DNA from: an uncultured Acetatifactor sp.
Lineage (GTDB): Bacteria; Bacillota; Clostridia; Lachnospirales; Lachnospiraceae
Direction of reading: 5' to 3'
Assembly (NCBI GenBank): GCA_910585615.1
Contig: CAJUFO010000077.1
Span: forward strand, 1 to 21,560
DNA length: 21,560 nucleotides
Below the pieces are notes generated by a model. It was not told the DNA's origin. It ran no database searches and saw nothing but the letters and a program-made list of their open reading frames with translations. Of this stretch, positions 13,885-21,560 are shown piece by piece (position 1 is the stretch's first letter; each line of letters opens with the position of its first letter). The translations under genes were made by a program, and so were the position numbers.

Positions 13885-14874
13885 TCACATATGCGTCCTG
13901 GGGTCGGACGCGTCTCCCAGGTTCTGGCCGGTCACGTAGAGCACCACGGTGATGACCGAAGCCACCGCCACGGGAGTCCAGAATTCCCAGCCCCATCCAG
14001 GGGTCACCATAGCATTCTGCGCCTCATAAATGAGACGGCCCAGGGATACCTCGCTCATGCCCAGCCCGATATAGGAGAGGAATACCTCCGAGGAGATGTA
14101 GCCGGGGATAGCGGCGGCAATCTCCAGCACGATGACGCTGGTCATGAAGGGCAGGATGTTCTTCAGGGCAATCTTGAAGATGCTGGTGCCCAGGCAGCGG
14201 CTGGCCAGGTTGTACTCATGGTCGCGGATGATGATGACCCGCGTCCGGATATAGTAGGCCATGCCCAGCCATCCCATGATCGTCATGGCGAAGACCAGCG
14301 TCCAGAAGCTGGGGGAGAACACCATGACCAGCACCGCGGTGAACAGCGTCCCCGGGATATTCCCCAGAATATTGTAGACCTCGTTCATGATCATGTCCAC
14401 CTTGCGGGAGAATCCCCAGATTGCCCCCAGCAGGATGCCGATGGTCATGTTGATGGCCGCGCATATGACGGCCAGGGATACGGAAATCCGGGAGCCGTTC
14501 CACACCGAGTCGAATGTGGACGCGCCCGTCCCGCCTGCGCCGAACAGCCATTTTATATGGAACCCGTAGCGCTCGATGGCCGCGGAGGGCGTCAGATGCT
14601 GGCCGCCCCGCTCATTCACGTAGAGGTACGGATTCACCTGGTCGTCGTACCCGATCACTGTGGGATAGAGATACGCGAAGGCAATCAGCACCGCCAGGAT
14701 CACCAGCACTACCACATTGATCTTCTTGCGGAAGAACACGCGGAACACGCTCTTCCAGTAGGAATAGCGCGGCGCGGTGATTCTCTCAGAGGCCAGTTCG
14801 TCATTATTGATGCGGGAGAACAACTCCTCGTCCGACAGATTGTATTTCCTGCTGAAATCTTCCACTGCGCTCAC
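13885..14874 (-). CDS. oppC: Oligopeptide ABC transporter permease OppC
   Basis: This permease forms half of the transmembrane channel. The 329-residue protein has a cytoplasmic N-terminal region, TM1 at about 53-70, a periplasm-side loop (about 71-125), and a five-helix BPD_transp_1 domain (about 128-320). The ATPase-coupling EAA loop reads LASRCLGTSIFKIALKNILPF. The frame starts with GTG at 14874, overlapping the oppB stop by 4 nt. A second GTG at 14865 (three codons on) has a better-spaced Shine-Dalgarno (GAGGTGA, 5 nt) and may be the real start. It is co-transcribed with oppB and oppD. Confidence 0.95.
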   Translation of the reverse strand: MSAVEDFSRKYNLSDEELFSRINNDELASERITAPRYSYWKSVFRVFFRKKINVVVLVILAVLIAFAYLYPTVIGYDDQVNPYLYVNERGGQHLTPSAAIERYGFHIKWLFGAGGTGASTFDSVWNGSRISVSLAVICAAINMTIGILLGAIWGFSRKVDMIMNEVYNILGNIPGTLFTAVLVMVFSPSFWTLVFAMTIMGWLGMAYYIRTRVIIIRDHEYNLASRCLGTSIFKIALKNILPFMTSVIVLEIAAAIPGYISSEVFLSYIGLGMSEVSLGRLIYEAQNAMVTPGWGWEFWTPVAVASVITVVLYVTGQNLGDASDPRTHM

Positions 14875-16451
14875 CTCGCTTTCTCTGTAAAGGAAATCCT
14901 CGGGTCAACCGTCGCCATCACCACATCGCCCAGAATCAGGGACAGCACCGACAACACCGTGTAAAACAGCGTCACGCCTACGATGACCGAGTTGTCGTAC
15001 TGGTTGATGGCGTCAATCAGCAGGCCGCCCGCGCCGGGAACCAGATAGACGCGCTCGGTAATCAGTGCGCCCGTCATGGCGAACAGCAGCGAACCCGGTA
15101 TCCCCTGGAAAATGGGAATCGCCGCCACCTTCATGACATGCTTGAAGAATATCTCCGTCTCCGACATGCCGCCGGCACGGGCAAACTTCACGTAATCCGA
15201 ATTCATCTGGTCGATCATATAGCGGCGCATCCACTTCATCATGCCTGCGATGGAGGGCAGCGCCAGGGACACGATGGGCAGCACATACATCAGCCGGGTC
15301 TCAGCGTCCATGTCGAATGTCCATGGCAGCCCCATGGCCCGCCCTATGCCCTTGAAGATGAAGATATACGCCAGGCTCGGCACCGCGGAGATGAACATGA
15401 TATACAGCGTGCCGAACTTGTCCAGCAGGCCTTCCTTGTACCGCGCCATCAGCACGCCGATGGGCAGCCCCAGGATATAGACCAGGAGGGTGGAGATGAT
15501 GCCGATCACAAAGGAATAGCCCATACGGGACTTATTGTTGCGGAATGTCTGCACATTCGTATAATCGTCTGTGTACCTCTGCTGGTACATGACATTGGCC
15601 TCCCTGGAACCTGCCACGTACACCGCCGTGTGCAGATTGTCCGCGCTGTTCTCCGTCAGCCCCGTGGGATATGTCAGGGGAAACTGGCGGTAGGAGCCCT
15701 GCCCCTGGGTCATGCTGTTGAATACCTCCACGCCCCTGGTCACCGAGTAGGAGGCTCCCAGATGGAGATTCAGGAAGTTCTGGTGTATATAGGGGAATTG
15801 ATCGTCAAAATACAGCAGATATCTGTGGATGGTGCCATTGCCGATGATGGCCGGTGAAAATTTCTCCCCGCCGTACACCGGATCGTAAAGCGTGAAGGTC
15901 AGTCCTCTTTCGCCGATGTCCTGATCCTCCGGCACCTTATGGATATTATCAATCTCGAATATGCCCGTGAAATACTTCCACAGGCGCGAGAGCACATTCT
16001 TCTCCTTATAAGCGAAAAGCACCTGGCCCCCACCTGTGGCCAGTCGGTTCTTCGATATGATGGCGTCCAGCCGGGTCACGGTGTAGCCCTCTTCTCTGCA
16101 GTAATCGTTAAACTTCGCCACGTATTCCGCCACCTCCGGGGAATCGTCGCTCCCGTCCGCAGACCGGCCGATGCTGGATAAAGCGCTGCGGGCCGCCTCG
16201 TCTATCTCCCCGCTCTCCTGGAGCATCGCGAGATAGTCGCTGTACGGAAGGTAGTCCAGATAGCCGTACTCCTCCCATTTCTGATGCATATACGTGACTC
16301 TCTGGTTATTGAGCTGCTTGGTGAACTGGCCGTCCGTCTTGAATATCTTCATCCTGTCCATCAGCCCGTAGACGAGTATCATGACGATAAAAATCACCAT
16401 CACAGTCGAAAATAGGCCATGCAGCAGTCGTTTGATTACATATCTGCCCAT
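14871..16451 (-). CDS. oppB: Oligopeptide ABC transporter permease OppB with large extracellular loop
   Basis: The frame is open further upstream, but the ATG at 16451 (MGRYVIKRLLHGL) is chosen because the family begins this way and GAGGTGAGGGAG lies directly upstream; this gives 526 residues. TM1 is at about 9-30. The remaining helices begin only at about 313, so the external loop is about 280 residues against about 75 in E. coli OppB. Within it, LNLHLGASYSVTRG (228-240) matches the usual pre-TM2 segment, so about 200 residues are extra. The coupling loop YVKFARAGGMSETEIFFKHVMK is normal. Streptococcal AmiC has a similarly enlarged loop. Confidence 0.95.
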   Translation of the reverse strand: MGRYVIKRLLHGLFSTVMVIFIVMILVYGLMDRMKIFKTDGQFTKQLNNQRVTYMHQKWEEYGYLDYLPYSDYLAMLQESGEIDEAARSALSSIGRSADGSDDSPEVAEYVAKFNDYCREEGYTVTRLDAIISKNRLATGGGQVLFAYKEKNVLSRLWKYFTGIFEIDNIHKVPEDQDIGERGLTFTLYDPVYGGEKFSPAIIGNGTIHRYLLYFDDQFPYIHQNFLNLHLGASYSVTRGVEVFNSMTQGQGSYRQFPLTYPTGLTENSADNLHTAVYVAGSREANVMYQQRYTDDYTNVQTFRNNKSRMGYSFVIGIISTLLVYILGLPIGVLMARYKEGLLDKFGTLYIMFISAVPSLAYIFIFKGIGRAMGLPWTFDMDAETRLMYVLPIVSLALPSIAGMMKWMRRYMIDQMNSDYVKFARAGGMSETEIFFKHVMKVAAIPIFQGIPGSLLFAMTGALITERVYLVPGAGGLLIDAINQYDNSVIVGVTLFYTVLSVLSLILGDVVMATVDPRISFTEKAR

Positions 16452-16509
16452 AACTCCCTCACCTCTCTTACATGGTTTCCCGCAGCCGGTCGCGGGGATG
16501 GTCTCCGGC

Positions 16510-16555
16510 CTGTTTAAAACAGCCACAGGGGGGCGGGTATACCCGTCCCCCTGTG
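16510..16555 (-). promoter_or_regulatory. Strong intercistronic hairpin between oppA and oppB
   Basis: On the minus strand a 14-bp stem with one mismatch and a TATA loop (16524-16555) lies 31 nt after the oppA stop. It is followed by CTGTTTTAAACAG (16510-16522), itself a near-palindrome containing a short T-run. It is well placed to act as a partial terminator or a 3' stabiliser that keeps binding-protein mRNA more abundant than the rest of the operon. Confidence 0.7.
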
Positions 16556-16586
16556 AGCATTGTCAAGTCTCAGGAACACCGGGGCT

Positions 16587-18893
16587 TTATGAACCGTAGA
16601 TACCCCACGCGATACATTCGTAGCCATTCGGAATGACAGTGTCAAGATAGGTCTGCGCATCCCCGTAGTCAGGGCCCCAGCCTGTCAGACCGCCCAAATC
16701 GTAATTCATCATGTACCCCGCAGTCGGGTTATAGGCCGCATCGCTTCCGGTATCGCTGTCGCCCTTCGCTACCAGGTTCACGATGACCATACCGCCGAAA
16801 GCCGCGTCATAAGACTGCTTCACTGCGTTCTGGGCAGCGGAACCCGTGGTGTCGAAATCATCGTAAGGCATATCCAGGTAAATCGGATTCTCCGCGGAAA
16901 TCTCGATGCCCTCCGCGGCAAGCTCCTCCACGGCCTTGGCCAGATATTCGCCGGCCGCCTCCGGATTGTACCAGCCGTCGAAGCTGAAGCTGGAACCGGC
17001 TCCGTCAGCTCCCGTGGGATCCCAGACCTTCATCGGATAGCCGTCAGCGGTAATCGCCGCCTGAAGGACTTCACCGTACTGAGTACCGGCCGGGAATGTG
17101 GTAGCGGTGCCTGCGATATCCACCGTAAATTCCTTGGTGGCGGTGACGAAGTTTCCGGGCACGTAGGAGTTGGTCATCTGACCGTAGGCATTTTCCTCGC
17201 CGTAAATGACGCTCATGTAAGCGAAACGGTCATAGGAAAGGGCCAGCGCCATGCGGAAATTCTGGTTCCTCATAGCGGCCTTCGTGCGCTGGGCATCCGT
17301 CACGGTCTTCTTGGAAACCATGGCGGAAGCATCGTTGTAAAGGTTGGAGTGCGCATAGCGGTTCACATTGGTCCAGTTCATGACAGACGTCGTGCCCTCA
17401 TGGCTGGAATAAGAGTAAGCTTCCACATAGTTCTTTTCCGGGTCAACCTCTGAAACCTGCTGCTCCGCCAGGGGGCGCACCGCAGAGGACACTGTCACGC
17501 TGTAGAACGTGCCGTCCAGGAAATTATTCCAACCGAACAGAGGATCCGTGCCATCGGTGTAACGCCTGGTAATCGTCTTGTTATGGACATTCTCGGCATC
17601 CCAGTAAGCCGGGTTAGCCGCATAGCTGATGGTATTCTGGTAGGTATAGTTGCTGATCAGGTAAGGGCCGCAGTACGCGATATGCTCCGGGTCGGTGCCG
17701 TACAGATAGCCCGAATCGGCGCTGTCGAACTCTGCGCCGAACTTACCGCCCTGAGAGGTATAGTAGTCGCGGCTCAGGGGAGCAAGCGCGCTGTAGCCGG
17801 TAAGGGTGAGGAACCAGGGAGCATTGGTCTCCAGCGTGTACTCAAGGGTGTAATCATCCAGCGCCTTGACGCCCACCTGGCTGAAATCGCTGATTTCGCC
17901 GGTGCCGTACTGCTTCAGGTTCTTCACTGTGCCGTAAATCAGATCCGCCAGACCGGCCTTGGTGTCGCAGGCATGCTGCAGACCGGCCACCCAGTCGTCG
18001 GCCTTGACCTCGCCCACCTCAGTGCCCTGGCTGGTGACCCACTTCACGCCCTTGCGGATGTGGAAGGTATAGGTGAGGCCGTCCTCGGACACCTCATAGC
18101 TCTCGGCAAGGCCGGGCTGCTGTATGTTCTCGTTGTCATAGGTCAGGAGACCGTCCCAGGTAGGGGAAATCACTTCGCCGCTGGCAGCCTGAGCCGTGCC
18201 CAGCGTGTCCCAGGTCTGGGGTGTGGTGCCGTAAGTAAGCGTAATGTTGTCGTTGAGGGTCAGCTCCTTCTCCGCTGCCCAGTCAACCAGAGCCTGCCAG
18301 GCTTCGCCGGTGCCGACTTTGGAGCTCCACAGCGAGGTGGCCTCGGCGCGCTCATCCGGCGTCAGGGGTCTCTCGTTCACCACAAGAAGGTTCTTGAAGC
18401 CGCGGTAGGTCTGGTCAAAGCCCCATGTAACCGTTGGAACGGAACGGGGGATGACCTTGGAGATGCCGGAACCGCCTGTATTGTTCTGCATGGGCACGCC
18501 CAGTCCGGCCTCGAGGAACTTAGCCTCTGCCACGGCCATCTTACCCATACGGGCGCTGGGATCCACCTCTGCCAGTGCCTCCTGATAGAGCGCATAGAAA
18601 TCGCCCAGGATCAGGTCATAGACCTCATCGGACTCAGGCCCATAATTCGCTGCGTCGAAATTCTCAAGGGTGTTCACTTCGGCCGCCGGAGTGTTGTCCA
18701 CCACGATCTCCGTGGCCCCACTGTCGGACGGCTCCGACTCGGATGCGGATACTTCGGAAGAGCTTTCGCTCTCGCTGTCCAAGGGCGTCGATGCCGCATC
18801 GGAAGATCCGCCGCTCTCGCCGTTGCCGCAGGCCGTGACGGTCATCATGGCCGCCGCCAGAACAAGGGCGAGCGCTTTGTTTACTTTTTTCAT
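16587..18893 (-). CDS. oppA: Oligopeptide-binding lipoprotein OppA, apparently circularly permuted
   Basis: This 768-residue SBP_bac_5 lipoprotein captures peptides for OppBCDF. It has a signal peptide with lipobox TVTAC (Cys22) and a Ser/Glu-rich linker (about 25-75). The usual binding-protein sequence starts late, at about 215: GLLTYDNENIQQPGLAESYE, then DGLTYTFHIRKGVKW. It runs to GWGPDYGDAQTYLDTV close to the C-terminus and stops there. The family's usual last segment (a Tyr-Asp-x-L-x-EA helix, then an R-x-x-x-x-x-x-AE helix, then PVIPLYY) is missing at the end but appears to be present at 98-170 (FYALYQEALAEVDPSARMG, AEAKFLEAGLGVPMQ). Sequence past the stop codon does not encode the missing part. 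AGGAGG lies 7 nt before the ATG. Confidence 0.95.
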   Translation of the reverse strand: MKKVNKALALVLAAAMMTVTACGNGESGGSSDAASTPLDSESESSSEVSASESEPSDSGATEIVVDNTPAAEVNTLENFDAANYGPESDEVYDLILGDFYALYQEALAEVDPSARMGKMAVAEAKFLEAGLGVPMQNNTGGSGISKVIPRSVPTVTWGFDQTYRGFKNLLVVNERPLTPDERAEATSLWSSKVGTGEAWQALVDWAAEKELTLNDNITLTYGTTPQTWDTLGTAQAASGEVISPTWDGLLTYDNENIQQPGLAESYEVSEDGLTYTFHIRKGVKWVTSQGTEVGEVKADDWVAGLQHACDTKAGLADLIYGTVKNLKQYGTGEISDFSQVGVKALDDYTLEYTLETNAPWFLTLTGYSALAPLSRDYYTSQGGKFGAEFDSADSGYLYGTDPEHIAYCGPYLISNYTYQNTISYAANPAYWDAENVHNKTITRRYTDGTDPLFGWNNFLDGTFYSVTVSSAVRPLAEQQVSEVDPEKNYVEAYSYSSHEGTTSVMNWTNVNRYAHSNLYNDASAMVSKKTVTDAQRTKAAMRNQNFRMALALSYDRFAYMSVIYGEENAYGQMTNSYVPGNFVTATKEFTVDIAGTATTFPAGTQYGEVLQAAITADGYPMKVWDPTGADGAGSSFSFDGWYNPEAAGEYLAKAVEELAAEGIEISAENPIYLDMPYDDFDTTGSAAQNAVKQSYDAAFGGMVIVNLVAKGDSDTGSDAAYNPTAGYMMNYDLGGLTGWGPDYGDAQTYLDTVIPNGYECIAWGIYGS

Positions 18894-19020
18894 GTTTTTT
18901 CCTCCTCTTTCATTCTAAATTGTCACACGCACCTCTACACTTCATTCTCTCGAATCGTCCAGGCCTGTAAAACAGTATGCGGACGTGATAGTGTATCATT
19001 GTATGCAATCAACATAATTC

Positions 19021-19049
19021 AGTATAAATTACACTTATGTAATTGTCAA
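19021..19049 (-). promoter_or_regulatory. oppA operon promoter with palindromic spacer
   Basis: On the minus strand TTGACA (19044-19049), a 17-nt spacer and TATACT (19021-19026) form a near-consensus promoter. The spacer is almost entirely an 18-bp palindrome, AATTACACTTATGTAATT on the plus strand (7-bp arms, 19027-19044). This is a likely operator, perhaps for a nutrient-responsive repressor; the regulator is unknown. It drives the whole opp operon. Confidence 0.8.
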
Positions 19050-19246
19050 GATTTTTCTTCTATACTGTAGTGCGGAAAAGTTGACTTTTATCGAAAATAC
19101 TTATGAAACATGTTGAAAAGTCAGGTTATTTCAGACTTTCTGGCATGGCAATCATGCAAGGGAAATGCTTCCTTTCCGCATATTTGCTTAAAATACCACT
19201 AAAATCCGAAATGAATTGTACAAGAAAATAGACATAACGCCTAGGA

Positions 19247-19274
19247 TTGACAAATCTATGTGATATGGTAGAAT
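19247..19274 (+). promoter_or_regulatory. Promoter of the Rpn-family gene
   Basis: TTGACA (19247-19252), a 16-nt spacer ending in TGG, and TAGAAT (19269-19274) form an extended -10 promoter on the plus strand. The predicted start, near 19281, lies about 160 nt before the gene. Confidence 0.65.
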
Positions 19275-19442
19275 AGAAACAAAGCATAATACTTTCTAAA
19301 TTCATGGCTGATCGTTTCAATCAGGTACTCTAACATCAGAAAATCTATGCTTTTACTCACATTTATTTGCAGAGCAGGGGTTTTCTGGCTGGTGGAAACA
19401 AGGCGAGGGTCTCCTGCGGATATTTCATAAGGAGGAGATTGG

Positions 19443-20342
19443 ATGCTTATTTCTTTGAAAACGGATTATGTTTTTAAGGAGCTGTTCGCCCATGAGAATG
19501 TCCGGAAGCAGTTTCTCAGCGATGTGCTGGACATTCCCCTGGAGGAGATGAAGTCGGTCAGGATCATGAATCCCTTTCTGCGGCGGCGCTTCCGCAGGCA
19601 GAAAGAGGGAATCCTGGACATGGCGCTGGAGATGGTGGGTGGCGCAAAGGTCAATATAGAGCTGCAGGTACGGCGGCAGGAGAACTGGGTCAAGCGGAAG
19701 CTGTTCTACCTGGCCAGGCTGTACACGGAGGATCTGTTCGCCGGGCAGAATTATGACAGGTTGCGCAAATGTATCAGTATCAGTCTATTGGATTTTAATC
19801 TGACGCAAGGGGAAGAATACCATACCGAGTATAGGCTGCGTACCAAAGGCGGAAAGGAACTGACGGATTTATTTGAGCTGCATATTGTCGAATTGCGCAA
19901 GCCGCTGGGGGAAACCGACGGGCTGGATGACTGGATTCGGCTATTCAATGCAACGGCAGAGGAGGATTTAGAGATGATTAAGATAAAAAATGCTGGCATC
20001 CGGGAAGCCATAGAGGAGCTGAGGACCATGAGCCTCGCCAGGACGCTCCGGTTTCTTTATGAGGAGCGCTTAAAAGCCCGACGGGATCGGTGGGCTGAAG
20101 ATGAGTATGTGCGAAATGAGGGCAGGGCTGAGGGACGGATTGAGGGACAGGCTGAGGGGCGGATTGAGGGAACAGCCCAAAGTATCCTGCTTTTGCTAAA
20201 TGGTTTGGGCGATGTTCCCTCTGAACTATCAAAGAAAATCCGGTCCGAAAAAAATATGGATACCTTGAATCAATGGCTGAAAGCCGCGGCAAAAGCGGAA
20301 AGCATCGAACAGTTCATCCAATCTTCATCTATTCGACTGTAG
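19443..20342 (+). CDS. Rpn-family recombination-promoting nuclease / putative transposase
   Basis: This 299-residue protein fits the Rpn/PDDEXK_2 family: MLISLKTDYVFKELFAHE at the start, then GILDM (Asp59) and KVNIELQV (Glu73 and Gln75), the core of a PD-(D/E)XK nuclease. Members of this family, such as E. coli RpnA, promote RecA-independent recombination; many are annotated as transposases but lack transposon ends. A short repeat tract (EGRA/EGRI units, residues 226-245) joins the nuclease part to a small helical C-terminal region (GLGDVPSELSKKI, LNQWLKAAAKAESIEQF). The start has AGGAGG 7 nt upstream. Its last 18 bases overlap the end of the recombinase gene on the other strand. No inverted repeats or target duplications flank it. 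Confidence 0.9.
   Translation: MLISLKTDYVFKELFAHENVRKQFLSDVLDIPLEEMKSVRIMNPFLRRRFRRQKEGILDMALEMVGGAKVNIELQVRRQENWVKRKLFYLARLYTEDLFAGQNYDRLRKCISISLLDFNLTQGEEYHTEYRLRTKGGKELTDLFELHIVELRKPLGETDGLDDWIRLFNATAEEDLEMIKIKNAGIREAIEELRTMSLARTLRFLYEERLKARRDRWAEDEYVRNEGRAEGRIEGQAEGRIEGTAQSILLLLNGLGDVPSELSKKIRSEKNMDTLNQWLKAAAKAESIEQFIQSSSIRL
20118..20177 (+). repeat. 12-bp tandem repeat within the Rpn-family gene
   Basis: Five in-frame 12-bp units, each starting GAGGG, encode EGRA, EGRI, EGQA, EGRI and EGTA. Units 1-2 and 3-4 alternate A/I, giving a 24-bp higher-order period. Slippage in whole 12-bp steps would change linker length without breaking the frame. Confidence 0.85.
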
Positions 20343-21554
20343 GAATTCATCCAGTTTCCGGCTGGCCACCCTCTTCTGCTCCTCGAAGCTATGGGCATAA
20401 ATGTTCATGGTGGTGGAGCAGCTTGCATGGCCCAGATATTTTGAGATATCCACGATGTTCATGTCTAAGTAATTCAAAAGGGTGGCACAGGAATGCCGCA
20501 GCCCGTGGAGCGGTATGGCGGGCAGCTCCTCCAGCCCCTGTGCCGCTGCCGCCTCGTCCTGCTCCCTGACCCATCTATTGTACCGCGTCAGATGTCTGAC
20601 GAAATATTGATAAGCCGTAGTGTGTCCCATGAGGCTGCCGTCAGAGCGGGTGAACAGATTGCCATTTCCCTGCCAGCCATCGCCTAGCGCAAGCCTGTGA
20701 GCATCGTATTCCTCCCGGTACTGCGCAAGGAGCGGCAGTATGCTCTCTGGAAAAGGCACCCTGCGCAGGGATGTGCGGTTTTTCGGCTGCTTGAGTCCAA
20801 AGCCGCTTTCCGTCCGCCCGATTGCCTTGGTGATGGAAATCTCCAGCCTGTCGAGGTCGATGTCCTCCCAGCACAGAGCGAGGGTCTCTCCTTTTCGGAA
20901 GCCGCAGAAGATGGACAGGGTGAAGAATACCCGAAACTGGGTGGGTACGGGATAAGGGATGCTCAGGGATTTCAGGAACATCAGCGACTGCCTGGGCGTA
21001 AAATAACGGAGCTGCTCCTCCTGTTCCTTTTGCTTCTTCCTGGGCTTCCTGGCTTCTCTACAGGGATTTCCCGCAATCAGGTTCTGGCGGATGGCCGCTG
21101 AAAAGATGCCGCTCAGCACATTGGCATAGCGCTTGATCGTCCCCGGGCAGTAGGTGTCGGCCAATGTGCCATAAAAGGCTTCGATGTCCGCCGTCCTCAC
21201 TTGGGCCAGCCTATATGTCCTGAAAAAAGGAAGAATTCTGCTGCGCAGCAACTGCTCGTATCCGATGTAGGTTCCGCAGGCCAGCTCCTCTTTCATTTCC
21301 GCAAGCCATTTTCCGGCGAATTCCTCAAAGTTCAGCTTCGCGCCGTCACAGCCGTACCCATACTTGATCCTGTCCTCCATATCCATGGCATATTTCAGGG
21401 CTTCCTTTTCCTGCTGCCGCTTTGTGGCGGACTGGTTCACGGAATAGGTCAGGTTCTTCACCAGCTTATTCCCCTGTGCGTCATATCCCAGACAGATTAC
21501 GATGCGATAGACCACTCTGCCGCTTTTGTGGACGATTCTCTTCAATGATGCCAT
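20325..21554 (-). CDS. Tyrosine recombinase (phage/Tn916-like integrase)
   Basis: This 409-residue site-specific recombinase has an N-terminal arm-binding-like region (about 1-65), a SAM-like core-binding domain (about 74-165) and a catalytic domain (about 185-400). Catalytic residues are Arg220 (GFRKGE), Lys258 (PKNRT), His350 and Arg353 (HGLRH), His376 (GHAS) and nucleophile Tyr386 (NIYAH). It appears complete, with the start codon 6 nt from the window edge, so its Shine-Dalgarno and promoter are mostly outside. Its partners, such as an excisionase and att sites, would lie to the right. Its 3' end overlaps that of the plus-strand Rpn gene by 18 bp. Confidence 0.95.
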   Translation of the reverse strand: MASLKRIVHKSGRVVYRIVICLGYDAQGNKLVKNLTYSVNQSATKRQQEKEALKYAMDMEDRIKYGYGCDGAKLNFEEFAGKWLAEMKEELACGTYIGYEQLLRSRILPFFRTYRLAQVRTADIEAFYGTLADTYCPGTIKRYANVLSGIFSAAIRQNLIAGNPCREARKPRKKQKEQEEQLRYFTPRQSLMFLKSLSIPYPVPTQFRVFFTLSIFCGFRKGETLALCWEDIDLDRLEISITKAIGRTESGFGLKQPKNRTSLRRVPFPESILPLLAQYREEYDAHRLALGDGWQGNGNLFTRSDGSLMGHTTAYQYFVRHLTRYNRWVREQDEAAAAQGLEELPAIPLHGLRHSCATLLNYLDMNIVDISKYLGHASCSTTMNIYAHSFEEQKRVASRKLDEFLQSNR

Positions 21555-21560
21555 ACTCTC

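Larger units (their letters stand above)
18894..19442. other. Divergent intergenic region between oppA and the Rpn-family gene
   Basis: This 549-bp AT-rich region holds the oppA promoter (19021-19049, minus) with its leader of about 120 nt, and the promoter of the Rpn gene (19247-19274, plus) with a leader of about 160 nt. Between them (19050-19246) I see only weak inverted repeats, for example AAAGTC with GACTTT near 19115-19137, and no convincing gene or structured RNA. Confidence 0.6.

Noticed and set aside
17583..19070. A long plus-strand open frame opposite oppA
   Set aside because: It runs through the oppA signal peptide and promoter and has no Shine-Dalgarno or domain; it is an antisense shadow.

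Overview
The window looks like chromosomal DNA from a Lachnospiraceae-type Clostridia (Bacillota). The secG-rnr-smpB-ssrA order, sigma-A promoters of the TTGACA/TATAAT type, purine-rich Shine-Dalgarno sites, an HflX next to a VanR/VanS-like pair, and an oligopeptide ABC operon all fit. Base composition is moderately GC-rich in genes, with AT-rich intergenic stretches. Genus cannot be fixed by eye.

Layout. Positions 1-200 hold strong tandem minus-strand promoters that fire out of the left edge and look like stable-RNA promoters. From 282 to 5361, all on the minus strand, come a lipoprotein, the ribosome-associated GTPase HflX, a two-component system (response regulator and histidine kinase, 4-nt overlap), and a single-pass coiled-coil membrane protein whose promoter spacer is a perfect palindrome. 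From 5479 to 9687 is a ribosome-rescue cluster, also minus strand: secG, rnr (RNase R), smpB, two tiny unknown ORFs, then ssrA (tmRNA). The two tiny ORFs lie between a strong promoter and ssrA. Beyond the tmRNA 3' end lies a 15-bp repeat of that end (an integration-scar signature) and a frameshifted paralogue of the 60-aa tiny ORF.

A plus-strand Uma2-family nuclease gene (10049-10597) follows, with a structured leader. The minus-strand oppABCDF operon (18893 to 10780) is remarkable. OppA looks circularly permuted, OppB has a very large loop, OppD carries a coiled-coil insertion of about 240 residues, and OppF ends in two membrane helices. A strong hairpin sits between oppA and oppB. At the right edge, an Rpn-family nuclease (plus) and a tyrosine recombinase (minus) meet tail to tail with overlapping 3' ends.

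How it fits together. HflX, RNase R, SmpB and tmRNA all deal with stalled ribosomes or the mRNAs on them, which makes the two unknown small ORFs on the ssrA transcript the most interesting uncharacterised genes here. The opp operon is a complete peptide importer (binding protein, two permeases, two ATPases) driven by one strong promoter. The recombinase, the Rpn nuclease and the ssrA-end repeat record past mobile-element activity. No CRISPR array, tRNA, rRNA or insertion sequence with terminal repeats was seen.
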